Made by a program: the position numbers and the translations under genes | In this document: positions 17,918 through 26,200 of the stretch, piece after piece | How the letters are laid out: each line of letters opens with the position of its first letter | Numbering within the stretch: the first letter of the stretch is position 1 | Assembly (NCBI GenBank): GCA_030066015.1 | Contig: JASJCL010000007.1 | Location: 1 to 64,000, forward strand | Direction of reading: 5' to 3' | Source of the DNA: Desulfosarcinaceae bacterium | GTDB lineage: Bacteria > Desulfobacterota > Desulfobacteria > Desulfobacterales > Desulfosarcinaceae | Length of the DNA stretch: 64,000 nucleotides | The notes under the pieces: generated by a model | Databases searched by the model: none | What the model saw: only the letters and a program-made list of their open reading frames with translations | What the model was told of the DNA's origin: nothing

Positions 17918-20900
17918 AAGATTCTCAGCACTTCTATTGTTGATCCTCATTTGGGGATCCGGTTGTGCGCCGTTCTCCAGCAAGATGGCGCCGGTGGTCC
18001 AGATGGGCCATCATGCCGCCCTTACCTGTGCCGCCTTTTCAACGGATGGTCAATATCTTCTGTCAGGCGGAGATGATGGCAGCATCAAGCTTTGGGAAGT
18101 CGCCACCGGGCGGGAGATTCGGACACTGGACACGGGGGCGATAATCAGTGATGTGGCCTTTTCACCAGATAATAAGACCGCTCTGGCCGGCAGCGGCGAT
18201 GGGTCCCTGGTCCTTTGGGAGGTTACCACGGGGCGCCTGCGCCATTATCCCAAGGTTCATCAGACCGCCGTCAAGCGAGTGGCCTTCAGCCCGCATGGCT
18301 TCTTCACGGTTTCTGGAGATGGGAACCTGAAGGTCGTGGTGATGGACGTGGCCACCGGCAAAAGGGTGCGATCCTTTAACGGGACCAAAGCGTATTTGTT
18401 CAATTACGCACCGAGTGCCGTCGCGTTTTCGAACGACTGCCGGTTGGCGCTATTGGGCAGCAACAACAATCAGCTATGGAATGCCGAAACCGGGCGAAAA
18501 ATATACACCCTCGGGACCTACACACCGATGATGAGGTGGGGCAATCCCATCGTTGATGTGGCATTTTCGCCGGACGGACGCTTTTTCGTCTCTGCTGGTA
18601 GAGTGATGGATCTGATTGAAACTGCATCCGGCCGAACGGTTCGATCCTTCTCGGATATACCAAGCGGACTCCGGTCCGTGGCCTTCTCTCCTGACGGGCG
18701 ACATCTGGCGGCGGCCACGAATCAGGGCTTGGCCCTGTGGGCGGTGACATCCGGGCGGCGGCTGGGAACCTATGCCCACCAAACCGGAAAGATTCATCGC
18801 GCCGTTTGGTCTCCCGACAACCGATTTATTCTCACTGCGAACTTGGACGGCAATCTCTACCTTTTGGACAGCGCAACGAAACGGAAAGTTCGAGATTTCA
18901 AAGGTAGATCGGAAAAGGTGATGGCCACGGCCGGTTCAACAGACGGGCGGTTCATCCTCACCGGCACCCAGACGGGGGCCCTGGTCCTATGGGATCTTCA
19001 AAAAGGCATCGGTGCAAGGCGTTTCAAGAGCCACATGGAAGAAGTGCTCTGTCTTGCAATTACGCCGGATGGCCGCTACGCCCTCTCCGGCGGAGCGGAC
19101 CATTTGATCAAATACTGGGACATCCACGAGGGCAAGGTGATGCGAACCTTTGCCGGGCATACCGCTGAGGTGACCTCCCTGTCCGTATCACCGGATGGGC
19201 GAACGGCCATATCTGGGAGTCGCGACCATACCAACATCCTATGGGATCTCCAAACGGGTCGGTCGGTGAGGCAGTTTAAGGGCCATACCCACTGGGTCAA
19301 CGCCGTTTCCCTTTCCCCCGATGGCCGCACCATCTTATCCGCTGGCAGCGATAGTACTTGGCGGCTCTGGGACCTGACGACCGGCCGGGAGATCCGCTCC
19401 AATACCGATAGCGCGGGGTGGATTCACAGCACCGCATTTTCCCCTGAAGGGCGTTTCATTTATACGGGAAGCTGGAAAACCGTCACGATGTGGGACACCT
19501 CTTCGGGTGAAAAAGTAGCTAGCTTTAACAACCACCTGGGAAACGTCACCAGCATCGCCGTCTCGCCCGACGGACGCTTGGTCCTTTCGGGCGATGATAA
19601 GGGGGGCTTGCGGAGCTGGGAGTCCGGCACCCGCAAAGCGCGCACAGGCTTTGACGGTCATTTGGGCGCTGTTCAAGCAGTCGCTTTTTCCCCAGATGCT
19701 CGGATGGCCCATTCCGCGGGAGAGGACGGGACCACCCGAATTTGGAGCGTCGCTACTGGAGAAGAGATCGCGCGAATGGTTTCCTCCAAGGATGGGGAGT
19801 GGCTCATTGTGACGCCGGATGGATACTACACGACCAGCCCCGAAGGCGGAGGACTCTTGCACTGGGTAGCAGAGAGGGGGTTGGAGACATTTACCTATGA
19901 GCAGTTTCAGTCAAAGTTCAACCGCCCCCTTGTCATAAAAGAACGGCTTGCAGGAGAGTCCGGCGCCGGCAGGCCTGTACCGGAGGCCACGCTCCCCCCC
20001 ACCGTCGTCCTCCCAAACCACCAGACGGTCGCCAAGGTCGCCGATACGGTATTTCCGCTGACGGTTTCGGCTGTCTCCCATCAGCGTTTGACCGCCATTC
20101 GGATATTTGCCAATGGCAAGCCGGCGAAGGAGATTCTTCTCAGCGCCAAGAAGGCCAGGCAGTCATTGCAGGTTCCGCTGTTTTCCGGGTTCAATCGCAT
20201 TACCGCAGTGGCGTGGGATGAAAATGGATTTTCAAGTAATTCGAAATATATGGATGTTATCTGCGACCGGCCGAGTTTGCCCAAGACGAATCTATATGTG
20301 TTGAGCGTGGGGATAAGCGATTACCCGCATCTGGCTCCGGAATGGGCGCTCAAGTTCGCCCATACGGATGCGCGGAGCGTGGCGGAAGTGCTGAAGGGTC
20401 AGAAAGAATTGGTATTTGACCGGGTGGAAACCAACCTCGCCGTGAACCAGAACGCGACAGTGGGCGGGATTACCAGTGCTTTAAATTCCCTCAGCAGTAT
20501 CGGCGAGAATGACATCGCGCTCATATTCATGGCCGGCCATGGTGTTAGGGATGAGAATGGAACCTTCTATTTTCTGACATCCGATGCAACGTCGGGCGAC
20601 CCGGGATCTGGTGGCATCAATTGGGATCTCATTGGAGAGTATCTGTCCAGAATCAAGGGGCGCGTGATCTTGCTCTTGGATGCCTGTCATTCCGGCAGCA
20701 TTGTTCAGGAGACCATTGTGCCCAATGATGAACTGGCGGGCGCCTTTTTTGCCGGAAAACGAAATGGTGTTATGGTATTCTCCGCATCAAAAGGCCGCCA
20801 ATACTCATTTGAAAGCCCTGATATTGAAGGTGGATTCGGCATATTCACCTATGCGCTGACCCAAGCGCTCACCAAGCGGTCCGATGAAGTGGATACGGAC

Positions 20901-21080
20901 GATAACGGTTACGTTGAATTTATGGAACTGGTCGACTATGTTCGTCAGTATGTAGACGACGAAACCCAAGGCGCCCAGACGCCGTGGCTGTCCAGGAAGG
21001 AATTGTTCGGGGACTTGCCCATCGCGGTTGTCCAAAAAGAAGGGGTGGACCGCTTGGTGGGGGCAGCTTTGCCAAACTGA
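17910..21080 (+). CDS. WD40-repeat lipoprotein with C-terminal caspase-like (C14) domain
   Basis: A 1056-residue protein. It starts with a lipoprotein signal (LLLLILIWGSGC, lipobox Cys near residue 19). About a dozen WD40 repeats follow (for example HHAALTCAAFSTDGQYLLSG), then a linker. The peptidase C14/metacaspase domain has His877 in MAGHG and Cys926 in LLDACHSGS. The WD40 part would form one or two propellers that sense a partner and control protease activity. The GTG at 17910 lies within the right terminal repeat of the RAYT element; no better start precedes the signal peptide. An OmpA-like gene follows 34 nt later. Confidence 0.88.
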   Translation: MSPRFSALLLLILIWGSGCAPFSSKMAPVVQMGHHAALTCAAFSTDGQYLLSGGDDGSIKLWEVATGREIRTLDTGAIISDVAFSPDNKTALAGSGDGSLVLWEVTTGRLRHYPKVHQTAVKRVAFSPHGFFTVSGDGNLKVVVMDVATGKRVRSFNGTKAYLFNYAPSAVAFSNDCRLALLGSNNNQLWNAETGRKIYTLGTYTPMMRWGNPIVDVAFSPDGRFFVSAGRVMDLIETASGRTVRSFSDIPSGLRSVAFSPDGRHLAAATNQGLALWAVTSGRRLGTYAHQTGKIHRAVWSPDNRFILTANLDGNLYLLDSATKRKVRDFKGRSEKVMATAGSTDGRFILTGTQTGALVLWDLQKGIGARRFKSHMEEVLCLAITPDGRYALSGGADHLIKYWDIHEGKVMRTFAGHTAEVTSLSVSPDGRTAISGSRDHTNILWDLQTGRSVRQFKGHTHWVNAVSLSPDGRTILSAGSDSTWRLWDLTTGREIRSNTDSAGWIHSTAFSPEGRFIYTGSWKTVTMWDTSSGEKVASFNNHLGNVTSIAVSPDGRLVLSGDDKGGLRSWESGTRKARTGFDGHLGAVQAVAFSPDARMAHSAGEDGTTRIWSVATGEEIARMVSSKDGEWLIVTPDGYYTTSPEGGGLLHWVAERGLETFTYEQFQSKFNRPLVIKERLAGESGAGRPVPEATLPPTVVLPNHQTVAKVADTVFPLTVSAVSHQRLTAIRIFANGKPAKEILLSAKKARQSLQVPLFSGFNRITAVAWDENGFSSNSKYMDVICDRPSLPKTNLYVLSVGISDYPHLAPEWALKFAHTDARSVAEVLKGQKELVFDRVETNLAVNQNATVGGITSALNSLSSIGENDIALIFMAGHGVRDENGTFYFLTSDATSGDPGSGGINWDLIGEYLSRIKGRVILLLDACHSGSIVQETIVPNDELAGAFFAGKRNGVMVFSASKGRQYSFESPDIEGGFGIFTYALTQALTKRSDEVDTDDNGYVEFMELVDYVRQYVDDETQGAQTPWLSRKELFGDLPIAVVQKEGVDRLVGAALPN

Positions 21081-21114
21081 AAGACGCTTCATACATAATG
21101 GAGGGGGAACAGCC

Positions 21115-21756
21115 ATGCGGACCTCAATTGGGATTGGACTGAGAAACCCAGGGCGCCCGAAGGAAAAGATGAGAAGCTATTTAGCGACCACGTTGATCTT
21201 TATCCTGTGGGTGGGCACAAGTGCTGCGACAGCGGAGGAGCTGACCTTTCCCCAGACCACCGCTGAAATTTATGACGCCTTGCAGTTTAAACCAGGACCC
21301 GTTGCGGTCGACGATATGACATATGAAATTGAGAAGAACAATGTCTATCGCATCATCAATGGAAAGCGGTTTAGGCTGCGAGGATTAAAGATAATAGAAA
21401 CCAAAGGATTGGCACCGCGGGCTGGGGCGATGATCCATTTTGACACCGACTCGGCTACTATAAAGCCGGTGTCCACCGTCCTGCTGGACAAATTTGGGAA
21501 GGTTCTGGCCAACGACATCAAGGAGGCCACCATTGTCATCGCCGGGCATGCCGACAGCCGCGGCACTCACACGTATAATCAGTCGCTATCGGAAAAACGG
21601 GCGCGCGCCGTATCCGCCTATTTAATTTCCAATTTTCAAATCGCCCCAGAACGGATTTTAAGCAAAGGCTATGGCGAGACAAGACCCTTGGCGAACAATG
21701 ACACCGATGAGGGTAAATCTAAGAACCGGCGCGTTGAATTTATCCGGATTCATTAA
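21115..21756 (+). CDS. OmpA-family C-terminal domain protein
   Basis: A 213-residue exported protein with a signal peptide (LATTLIFILWVGTSAATAEE) and a peptidoglycan-binding OmpA domain in the C-terminal half: MIHFDTDSATIKP, then GHADSRGTHTYNQSLSEKRA, and GYGETRPLANNDTDEGKSKN near the end. I used the ATG at 21115 because GGAGGGGG precedes it; an ATG at 21169 would give a shorter signal. It lies 34 nt after the WD40-caspase lipoprotein. The pair may form a cell-envelope assembly, with this protein holding the peptidoglycan. Confidence 0.88.
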   Translation: MRTSIGIGLRNPGRPKEKMRSYLATTLIFILWVGTSAATAEELTFPQTTAEIYDALQFKPGPVAVDDMTYEIEKNNVYRIINGKRFRLRGLKIIETKGLAPRAGAMIHFDTDSATIKPVSTVLLDKFGKVLANDIKEATIVIAGHADSRGTHTYNQSLSEKRARAVSAYLISNFQIAPERILSKGYGETRPLANNDTDEGKSKNRRVEFIRIH

Positions 21757-21959
21757 CCGTGTACCGCGAGATACGATCTTGATGCCAAGTTCATTCGGGT
21801 GACACCATCCACAGCGTATGTCCCTGCCGTCATAGCGCATGTGGGCGAATTTGAGAGGATACTATTATTTGCCAATTGATATGTTCTTGATCGCGTCCGG
21901 GGGTGGAGAGGATGGGGTGCTAGCGCTTACGCCCTGTCACCCCGTTTGATAGTGACATT

Positions 21960-22085
21960 TCACTTCTCAGGGTTCCTCACCACTGGCTTCGAGCCTTTGC
22001 TTTTCTTTGCACCTATGCCGAGGCACCCGCAGCCACAATTGCCTTTCTTCTTCTCGGTAGCTTGGGCTTGTTTTTTCTTCGCCAT
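21960..22085 (-). CDS. 41-aa Lys-rich protein with CGCGC motif
   Basis: The ATG at 22085 is preceded by AAGGGGGC, and the frame is open for 41 residues. It starts MAKKKQAQATEKKKG, then N-CGCGC-LGIGAKKSKG and ends NPEK. The three alternating cysteines on a basic background suggest metal binding, but I do not recognise a family. It is on the same strand as, and downstream of, an ArsR regulator that carries a similar CSCGC motif. Coding status rests on the ribosome site and composition. Confidence 0.5.
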   Translation of the reverse strand: MAKKKQAQATEKKKGNCGCGCLGIGAKKSKGSKPVVRNPEK

Positions 22086-22167
22086 TTTTTCGCCCCCTTT
22101 CCTTTAGATTAGGTTAGTTCGGGATGTGAACACCACCAGTGGCCTCACCTCCCCCTGCACCACTCTC

Positions 22168-22299
22168 TTATTCAGCAATAAACAAAGCGGGCAGTTCTGT
22201 CTCACCGATTGGACGGATTGTTTCCCGAAGAAAGGTTTCCATCCGAGCAATTTCCACAGCACAGGTTGCGATGACCTTTATTTGGGATTCGGTCTGCAA
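22168..22299 (-). CDS. Possible 43-aa ORF downstream of arsR
   Basis: From a TTG at 22299 (AAGGCGG just upstream) the frame reads MQTESQIKVIATCAVEIARM and then ETFLRETIRPIGETELP before a TAA. It looks protein-like, with an amphipathic helix, but it has a non-ATG start. The 13-codon ORF just upstream (ATG at 22347) may be its lost N-terminus, separated by a stop. No family recognised. Confidence 0.3.
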   Translation of the reverse strand: MQTESQIKVIATCAVEIARMETFLRETIRPIGETELPALFIAE

Positions 22300-22383
22300 G
22301 CCGCCTTATTGCAGCCTGATGACAGGCGTTGTTGTCTTTTTCGCCATGGCAGCAATCTTATCGGGAGCAGATTTGATTAATTT

Positions 22384-22407
22384 ATTAAGCAAACACTGAA
22401 ATACTTA
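22384..22407. promoter_or_regulatory. Candidate ArsR operator, downstream copy
   Basis: ATTAAG-N3-ACACTGAAATACTTA lies just after the arsR stop and in front of the small ORFs. It repeats the sequence at 22852-22875 with the same internal spacing. The outer AAGCA/TACTT arms form an interrupted inverted repeat, as in many ArsR operators. Confidence 0.4.
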
Positions 22408-22422
22408 CCAAAAAAAGAGAGG

Positions 22423-22836
22423 TTACTTCTTTTCGGCAAGTTCCTCCATGCGGCAGCGTACCTCCTGGAGTTGCTGTTGCAATTCTTTTTCCCAGCTTTT
22501 GAGAAGCGCTAGTTTATCTTCGGCAGCCGCCAACTCGCCCTCCCGAATCTTGCCCGTTTCTTTGCAGCCACATGAGCACACTTTTGACAATAGCGTCTGG
22601 CATTGTTCCAGGGCCTCCTCGTTCACTGTGTAGGGTATCCAATACCCTTTGCGCTCATTGCGAACCAGGCCTGCATGCCGGAGGATCTTTAGGTGCTGGG
22701 AGACAGCCGAAGGCGTGATTTCGAGAGCTTCCGACAGTTCGTTCACCCCCAGTGGTCCCTTCGATTTTAACAGCTCAATGATCCTGATGCGGTTTTCAAC
22801 GCCAAGAACCTTGAACATTTCGGCTTGGTCAAGCAT
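22423..22836 (-). CDS. ArsR-family winged-helix regulator with Cys-rich linker
   Basis: A 137-residue regulator. The ArsR winged helix covers about residues 5-85 (VENRIRIIELLKSKGPLGVN, SAVSQHLKILRHAGLV). A CSCGC motif follows near residue 90, and then a long charged coiled-coil tail. The cysteine cluster outside the usual alpha-3 site suggests a metal or redox sensor with an unusual input site. The ATG at 22836 sits after AAGGGTGC. A 24-bp repeated motif lies upstream of the start and again just after the stop. Targets are probably its own promoter and the small Cys-rich ORFs. Confidence 0.85.
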   Translation of the reverse strand: MLDQAEMFKVLGVENRIRIIELLKSKGPLGVNELSEALEITPSAVSQHLKILRHAGLVRNERKGYWIPYTVNEEALEQCQTLLSKVCSCGCKETGKIREGELAAAEDKLALLKSWEKELQQQLQEVRCRMEELAEKK

Positions 22837-22851
22837 CGTCCGCACCCTTTA

Positions 22852-22875
22852 ATTAAGTATACACTGAAATGCTAA
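22852..22875. promoter_or_regulatory. Candidate ArsR operator, promoter copy
   Basis: ATTAAG-N3-ACACTGAAATGCTAA lies 16-39 nt upstream of the arsR ATG. It matches 22384-22407 in both blocks and in spacing. Such a position would allow autorepression. Confidence 0.45.
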
Positions 22876-22950
22876 AACAAACCATTGCGGCTGTCAACAC
22901 CTTTTTTTCGATCAAGACCTTGGGTTTCTGTGATTGGAATCTGGGAATCT

Positions 22951-23120
22951 GGTGACACCTTACTTAATTTTTGACAATATTTATTTTGATGGATTGGCAT
23001 TTTAGATGGCACGAATAGCAAGAGGCATAGCACCTGGGTCCCGGCACCATTTACCCCAGCGGGGCAATGGGAGGCAGCAGATATTCCTTACCGATGAGGA
23101 CTACCAAGCTTACTGGGAGT
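22951..23120 (+). pseudogene. Truncated RAYT element (left end and N-terminus only)
   Basis: The left terminal sequence GGTGACACCTTACTTA (22951-22966) is followed by an ATG at 23006. The product matches the first about 36 residues of the intact RAYT at 17243 (MARIARGIAPGSRHHLPQRG, then DEDYQAYW). Homology stops near 23115, before the HUH motif, so no active enzyme can be made. A short hairpin, GCCGC-N7-GCGGC, follows at 23149-23165. Confidence 0.85.
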
Positions 23121-23193
23121 TCCCTCCCCGGAATTCCCGCCGCATTTCACGCGGCAGCTTGATGCCCACGTCTCGAATGGATTATCGGTATCA

Positions 23194-24897
23194 CTATTTT
23201 ACGTTTATCTTTCGCAGGTCCGGGTACATGGTGAAAAAACGGCTTTCGGCCTCCACGCTGCCGATCAGGATAAGTTCGTTCTTTTCGCTGAAGCGGTAGG
23301 AGGGATCCGGATTGACGCACACGACCCCAGGATCGCAGACGGCAACCACGTTGCAGCCGGTCCGTGAACGGATTCGGCTTTCGGCCAATGATTTGTTCTC
23401 AATCGATGGGGGGACCACAACACGGAACACATTCAAATCCTCTGCGAGCATCAATAATTCGCCAGGTTTAAGCAGGTTAAATAAGGTGCTGGCTGCCATG
23501 GAGGCATATGACATGACGAGGTCGGCACCGGCAGTGTGTAATTTGGATATATTTCTATCGAGATTCGCGCGGCTGATGATCTGTGCATCGGGGGCAAGCC
23601 GGCGACAGTAAATTGTCAGGTAAATGTTGGTTGGATCGTCATGGGTGGTAACGAGTATCGATTGGGTCGTTTTGATCCCAGCTTTCTTTAGCGTGTTGAT
23701 GTCCGCCGCGCTACCGTAGATAAAATGCTCATCTATGATTCGGCTTCTTTTTTTCTCGATAATTCGGTATTCAATATTACGCTCTTTCAAGGCGGCCCCG
23801 GCCGCTTTGCCGACCCGGCCGCCGCCCAAAATCAGCGCCGGGGCCCTGTGCTTTTTATCCCTTCCGAATTTAGTGTCAAATGCACTGAATTGATCAGAAG
23901 ATCCGGCCAACAACAGTACTGTCGTGGGATTTATAATCGTTTCGGGAGTAGGGATGTTGAATTGACCACGTTCCCATACACCCACCACATTGATCCCCAG
24001 GGTCTCGCGCACCTGACTTTCCCGAAGTGTTTTACCGACAAGGGGGGTTCGCATGGCCGGGGCTTCTGCGATTAGAAGCGATTCAATTTTACCGATGACG
24101 TTGGTTCTGGTAGTGGTGCCAAGGACCCGGCGTGCCAATGATTGGCCCAGCATTTTCATAAACTGAAATACGTGCGTGCTTCCGGCCAATTCGAGAATGT
24201 CAACGGAGTCATCAAGGTCGGCATTGGCCACAATCGGTACCGTTTGAGAAATTTCGCGAACGGTATAGGCAATGTTGGTGTTCATCATGTCGTCAGCACC
24301 AGCGACGACCAAAGCGGCATTCTCAGTCCGCAATTTTCTATAAACGCCTGGATCATCCAAGTCCCCCACAGCCGTCTTGAAACCAAGATCCTGAAGCTCC
24401 AATGCTTTGTTCACATCTTCGACCAGGATGACATAATCGTGCTGATACTGGCCTAATCTTTCCACCAGGTGGGTAGCAACTGAATCATAGCTGGTTAGAA
24501 TGACATGGTTTTTCGTGCCCGCTGGCAGTTCCCGTGGGGCTTTGGCCCTGGCTTGTGCTTCCAGCCATGGCAGATAAAGAAATTGGATGAAGGTGAAGGG
24601 AAGCATCGTGAGGAGAAACACTATCCCCGACATTAGGACGATAATTGAGAACATCTTACCCAGATCGGTGGCAAAGGTGATATCGCCGAAACCGAGCGTG
24701 GACATCACTGTCAGCGTCCAGTAGAACCCGGTAATCCAGCTAAACTGCCTGTTTTCAAATACCATAATAAAATGGAACAGGACGCTGTAGATCGTGATCA
24801 AAATGATCAATGCGATGAAAAACTTAATGAGAATCCAGGTGTTGCGCTCCTGTTTTTTTGACAATAAATGCACGAACTCGCCGATGAGAAGTTTCAT
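23194..24897 (-). CDS. Potassium channel with two RCK/TrkA domains
   Basis: A 567-residue protein. Two transmembrane helices flank the selectivity filter T67-LGFGD-72. Two tandem TrkA_N/RCK modules follow (first from about residue 130, second from LILGGGRVGKAAG near 350), each with TrkA_C-like segments. The layout is that of a ligand-gated K+ channel of the MthK type but with both RCK copies in one chain, which would give a gating ring of eight RCK domains in a tetramer. In the second module the nucleotide motif is G-G-G-x-V-G-x-A. It is isolated between RAYT remnants. Confidence 0.9.
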   Translation of the reverse strand: MKLLIGEFVHLLSKKQERNTWILIKFFIALIILITIYSVLFHFIMVFENRQFSWITGFYWTLTVMSTLGFGDITFATDLGKMFSIIVLMSGIVFLLTMLPFTFIQFLYLPWLEAQARAKAPRELPAGTKNHVILTSYDSVATHLVERLGQYQHDYVILVEDVNKALELQDLGFKTAVGDLDDPGVYRKLRTENAALVVAGADDMMNTNIAYTVREISQTVPIVANADLDDSVDILELAGSTHVFQFMKMLGQSLARRVLGTTTRTNVIGKIESLLIAEAPAMRTPLVGKTLRESQVRETLGINVVGVWERGQFNIPTPETIINPTTVLLLAGSSDQFSAFDTKFGRDKKHRAPALILGGGRVGKAAGAALKERNIEYRIIEKKRSRIIDEHFIYGSAADINTLKKAGIKTTQSILVTTHDDPTNIYLTIYCRRLAPDAQIISRANLDRNISKLHTAGADLVMSYASMAASTLFNLLKPGELLMLAEDLNVFRVVVPPSIENKSLAESRIRSRTGCNVVAVCDPGVVCVNPDPSYRFSEKNELILIGSVEAESRFFTMYPDLRKINVK

Positions 24898-25014
24898 GGG
24901 TAACCTAATTGTCAGATGATGAGACCATTAATTGAGAGTAACAGGGTAACACTCCCGGGTATAATACTCAAATATATCGAAAGAAGTGGCATGCGAAATC
25001 GGAATTCTAAAAGA

Positions 25015-25030
25015 TAAGTAAGGTGTCCCC
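25015..25030 (+). mobile_element. Solo RAYT right end
   Basis: TAAGTAAGGTGTCCCC is identical to the right end of the intact element (17902-17917), and the preceding AAAGA also matches. No transposase sequence precedes it. It may be the other half of the truncated copy at 22951, with the K+ channel gene between, or an independent remnant. Confidence 0.7.
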
Positions 25031-25059
25031 AGAATTCCGGGGCTAGTCCTGGTAGTTCT

Positions 25060-25191
25060 GGTGACACCTCACTTAACTACTGACAATATCATCAGTGGGA
25101 TGCCTTACTAGGAGGGTTGGAACTGCTGCTTGATCGAAAATTGAAGCCTAAAAAGTCGGACCCAAAACTGAAAGATAAGTAAGGTGTCCCC
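25060..25191 (+). mobile_element. 132-bp internally deleted RAYT derivative (MITE-like)
   Basis: It has both ends (GGTGACACCTCACTTA at 25060-25075 and TAAGTAAGGTGTCCCC at 25176-25191). Between them is only a piece coding for the transposase C-terminus (LELLLDRKLKPKKSDPKLKD). It could be moved in trans by the intact RAYT if the ends are still functional. A further partial end, AAGTGTCCCC, lies at 25218-25227. Confidence 0.8.
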
Positions 25192-25239
25192 AGAATACCC
25201 AGAATACCAGAATATAAAGTGTCCCCAGAATACACACGT

Positions 25240-25454
25240 GATGACAGGTCGACCGAATGATCCGGGTGGTATTCGAGCATCTTCTTCGATGTGTGCGCAT
25301 CCGTCCACAAGTCCGCTGCAGTGTAGAACCGAAAAGGTGCTGGACGGGCGTTGATATCTTCTAAACTGTCAAACATATCGAACTCTTTATGTGATATGAA
25401 ACCGAAAACGAGATCGTCATCTGCAATCAGACTGTATTGCTCTGCTTGAAGCAT
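25240..25454 (-). pseudogene. N-terminal gene fragment cut by RAYT material
   Basis: From an ATG at 25454 one minus frame reads MLQAEQYSLIADDDLVFGFI, then FRFYTAADLWTDAHTSKKML and EYHPDHSVDLSSR. It then runs into RAYT-derived repeats near 25235. It looks like a genuine protein start and faintly resembles the N-terminus of some class I methyltransferases; that call is weak. It overlaps the FMN reductase 3' end by 38 nt, which suggests both were affected by rearrangement. Confidence 0.35.
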
Positions 25455-26100
25455 GTCTGCTGAATTGCTCGTGATGTGCTCCGATTGCCTCCATCTGGGT
25501 CTTGTACCCGCAGAGCTCATGGGCCAGGTTTAGGGCTTGTTGCTCATAGTCTTGTAAGCGTTTCTCCTGGCCTTCCAAAGCACCTTCCTGTATCCATAAA
25601 CTTGGGCACTGCAGCCAGTGACAGTCATGAACACCGGTGTCACGCATGATGATTTTGCACTTCTCGAAAAGAGCGCTGTACACGCCAGCGGGTGCAGCTT
25701 GTGTCTGGATGAGGACGAACTGCTTGTCAGGGGCAAGGCGTCCGTACACAGGATTGTCAAAGTCCTGGTAGAATTCAGGCTTCACATTGCTAAACAGCAT
25801 CCGGTCGGTGAATAGCTTGAGGACACCGCTCATGTCGTCTACGTATACAGGCGTCGCCCAAACGATTATATCCGCCCAGTAGTGGTCTGCCAGTGCCGGC
25901 GCAAAATCATCCTCAACGACGCAGTGTCCTAATACCCAGCACTTCGTGCAGGACTGGCATCCTCGAATATTCCGCATGTCATTGAGGTCGTAGGTGCGTA
26001 CGTTTGCGCCACTTGCCGCAGCCGTTTTACCAAATACGTTGGCGATGGTAGAGGTGGTGCCCGTTTTCCTCGGACTTCCATTGATGATCAGTACGTTCAT
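25417..26100 (-). CDS. NAD(P)H-dependent FMN reductase / flavodoxin-like protein
   Basis: A 227-residue protein of the FMN_red family. The phosphate loop is LIINGSPRKTGTTS (about residues 4-17). The iron-sulfur-flavoprotein-like CQSCTKCWVLGHC follows near residue 50, and ATPVYVDDMSGVLKLFTDR is a flavin-contact and dimer segment. It reduces or carries electrons through FMN. The ATG at 26100 follows AAGGAG. The last about 20 residues overlap a fragment of another gene and may not be original. It is monocistronic between RAYT debris and the NrfD gene. Confidence 0.87.
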   Translation of the reverse strand: MNVLIINGSPRKTGTTSTIANVFGKTAAASGANVRTYDLNDMRNIRGCQSCTKCWVLGHCVVEDDFAPALADHYWADIIVWATPVYVDDMSGVLKLFTDRMLFSNVKPEFYQDFDNPVYGRLAPDKQFVLIQTQAAPAGVYSALFEKCKIIMRDTGVHDCHWLQCPSLWIQEGALEGQEKRLQDYEQQALNLAHELCGYKTQMEAIGAHHEQFSRHASSRAIQSDCR

Positions 26101-26200
26101 TTTGTTTCTCCTTTCTAAATTGCTTCCCAGCAAGTAATAAGATTCCATTGTCACCTATCATTCCAGAAGATATGATCGGTGATACCCCTGCATCCGTGTT

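Noticed and set aside
22306-22347. Readthrough of the TAA that separates a 13-codon ORF from the 43-codon ORF
   Set aside because: TAA is not a known recoding codon in bacteria and there is no supporting homologue that I recognise.
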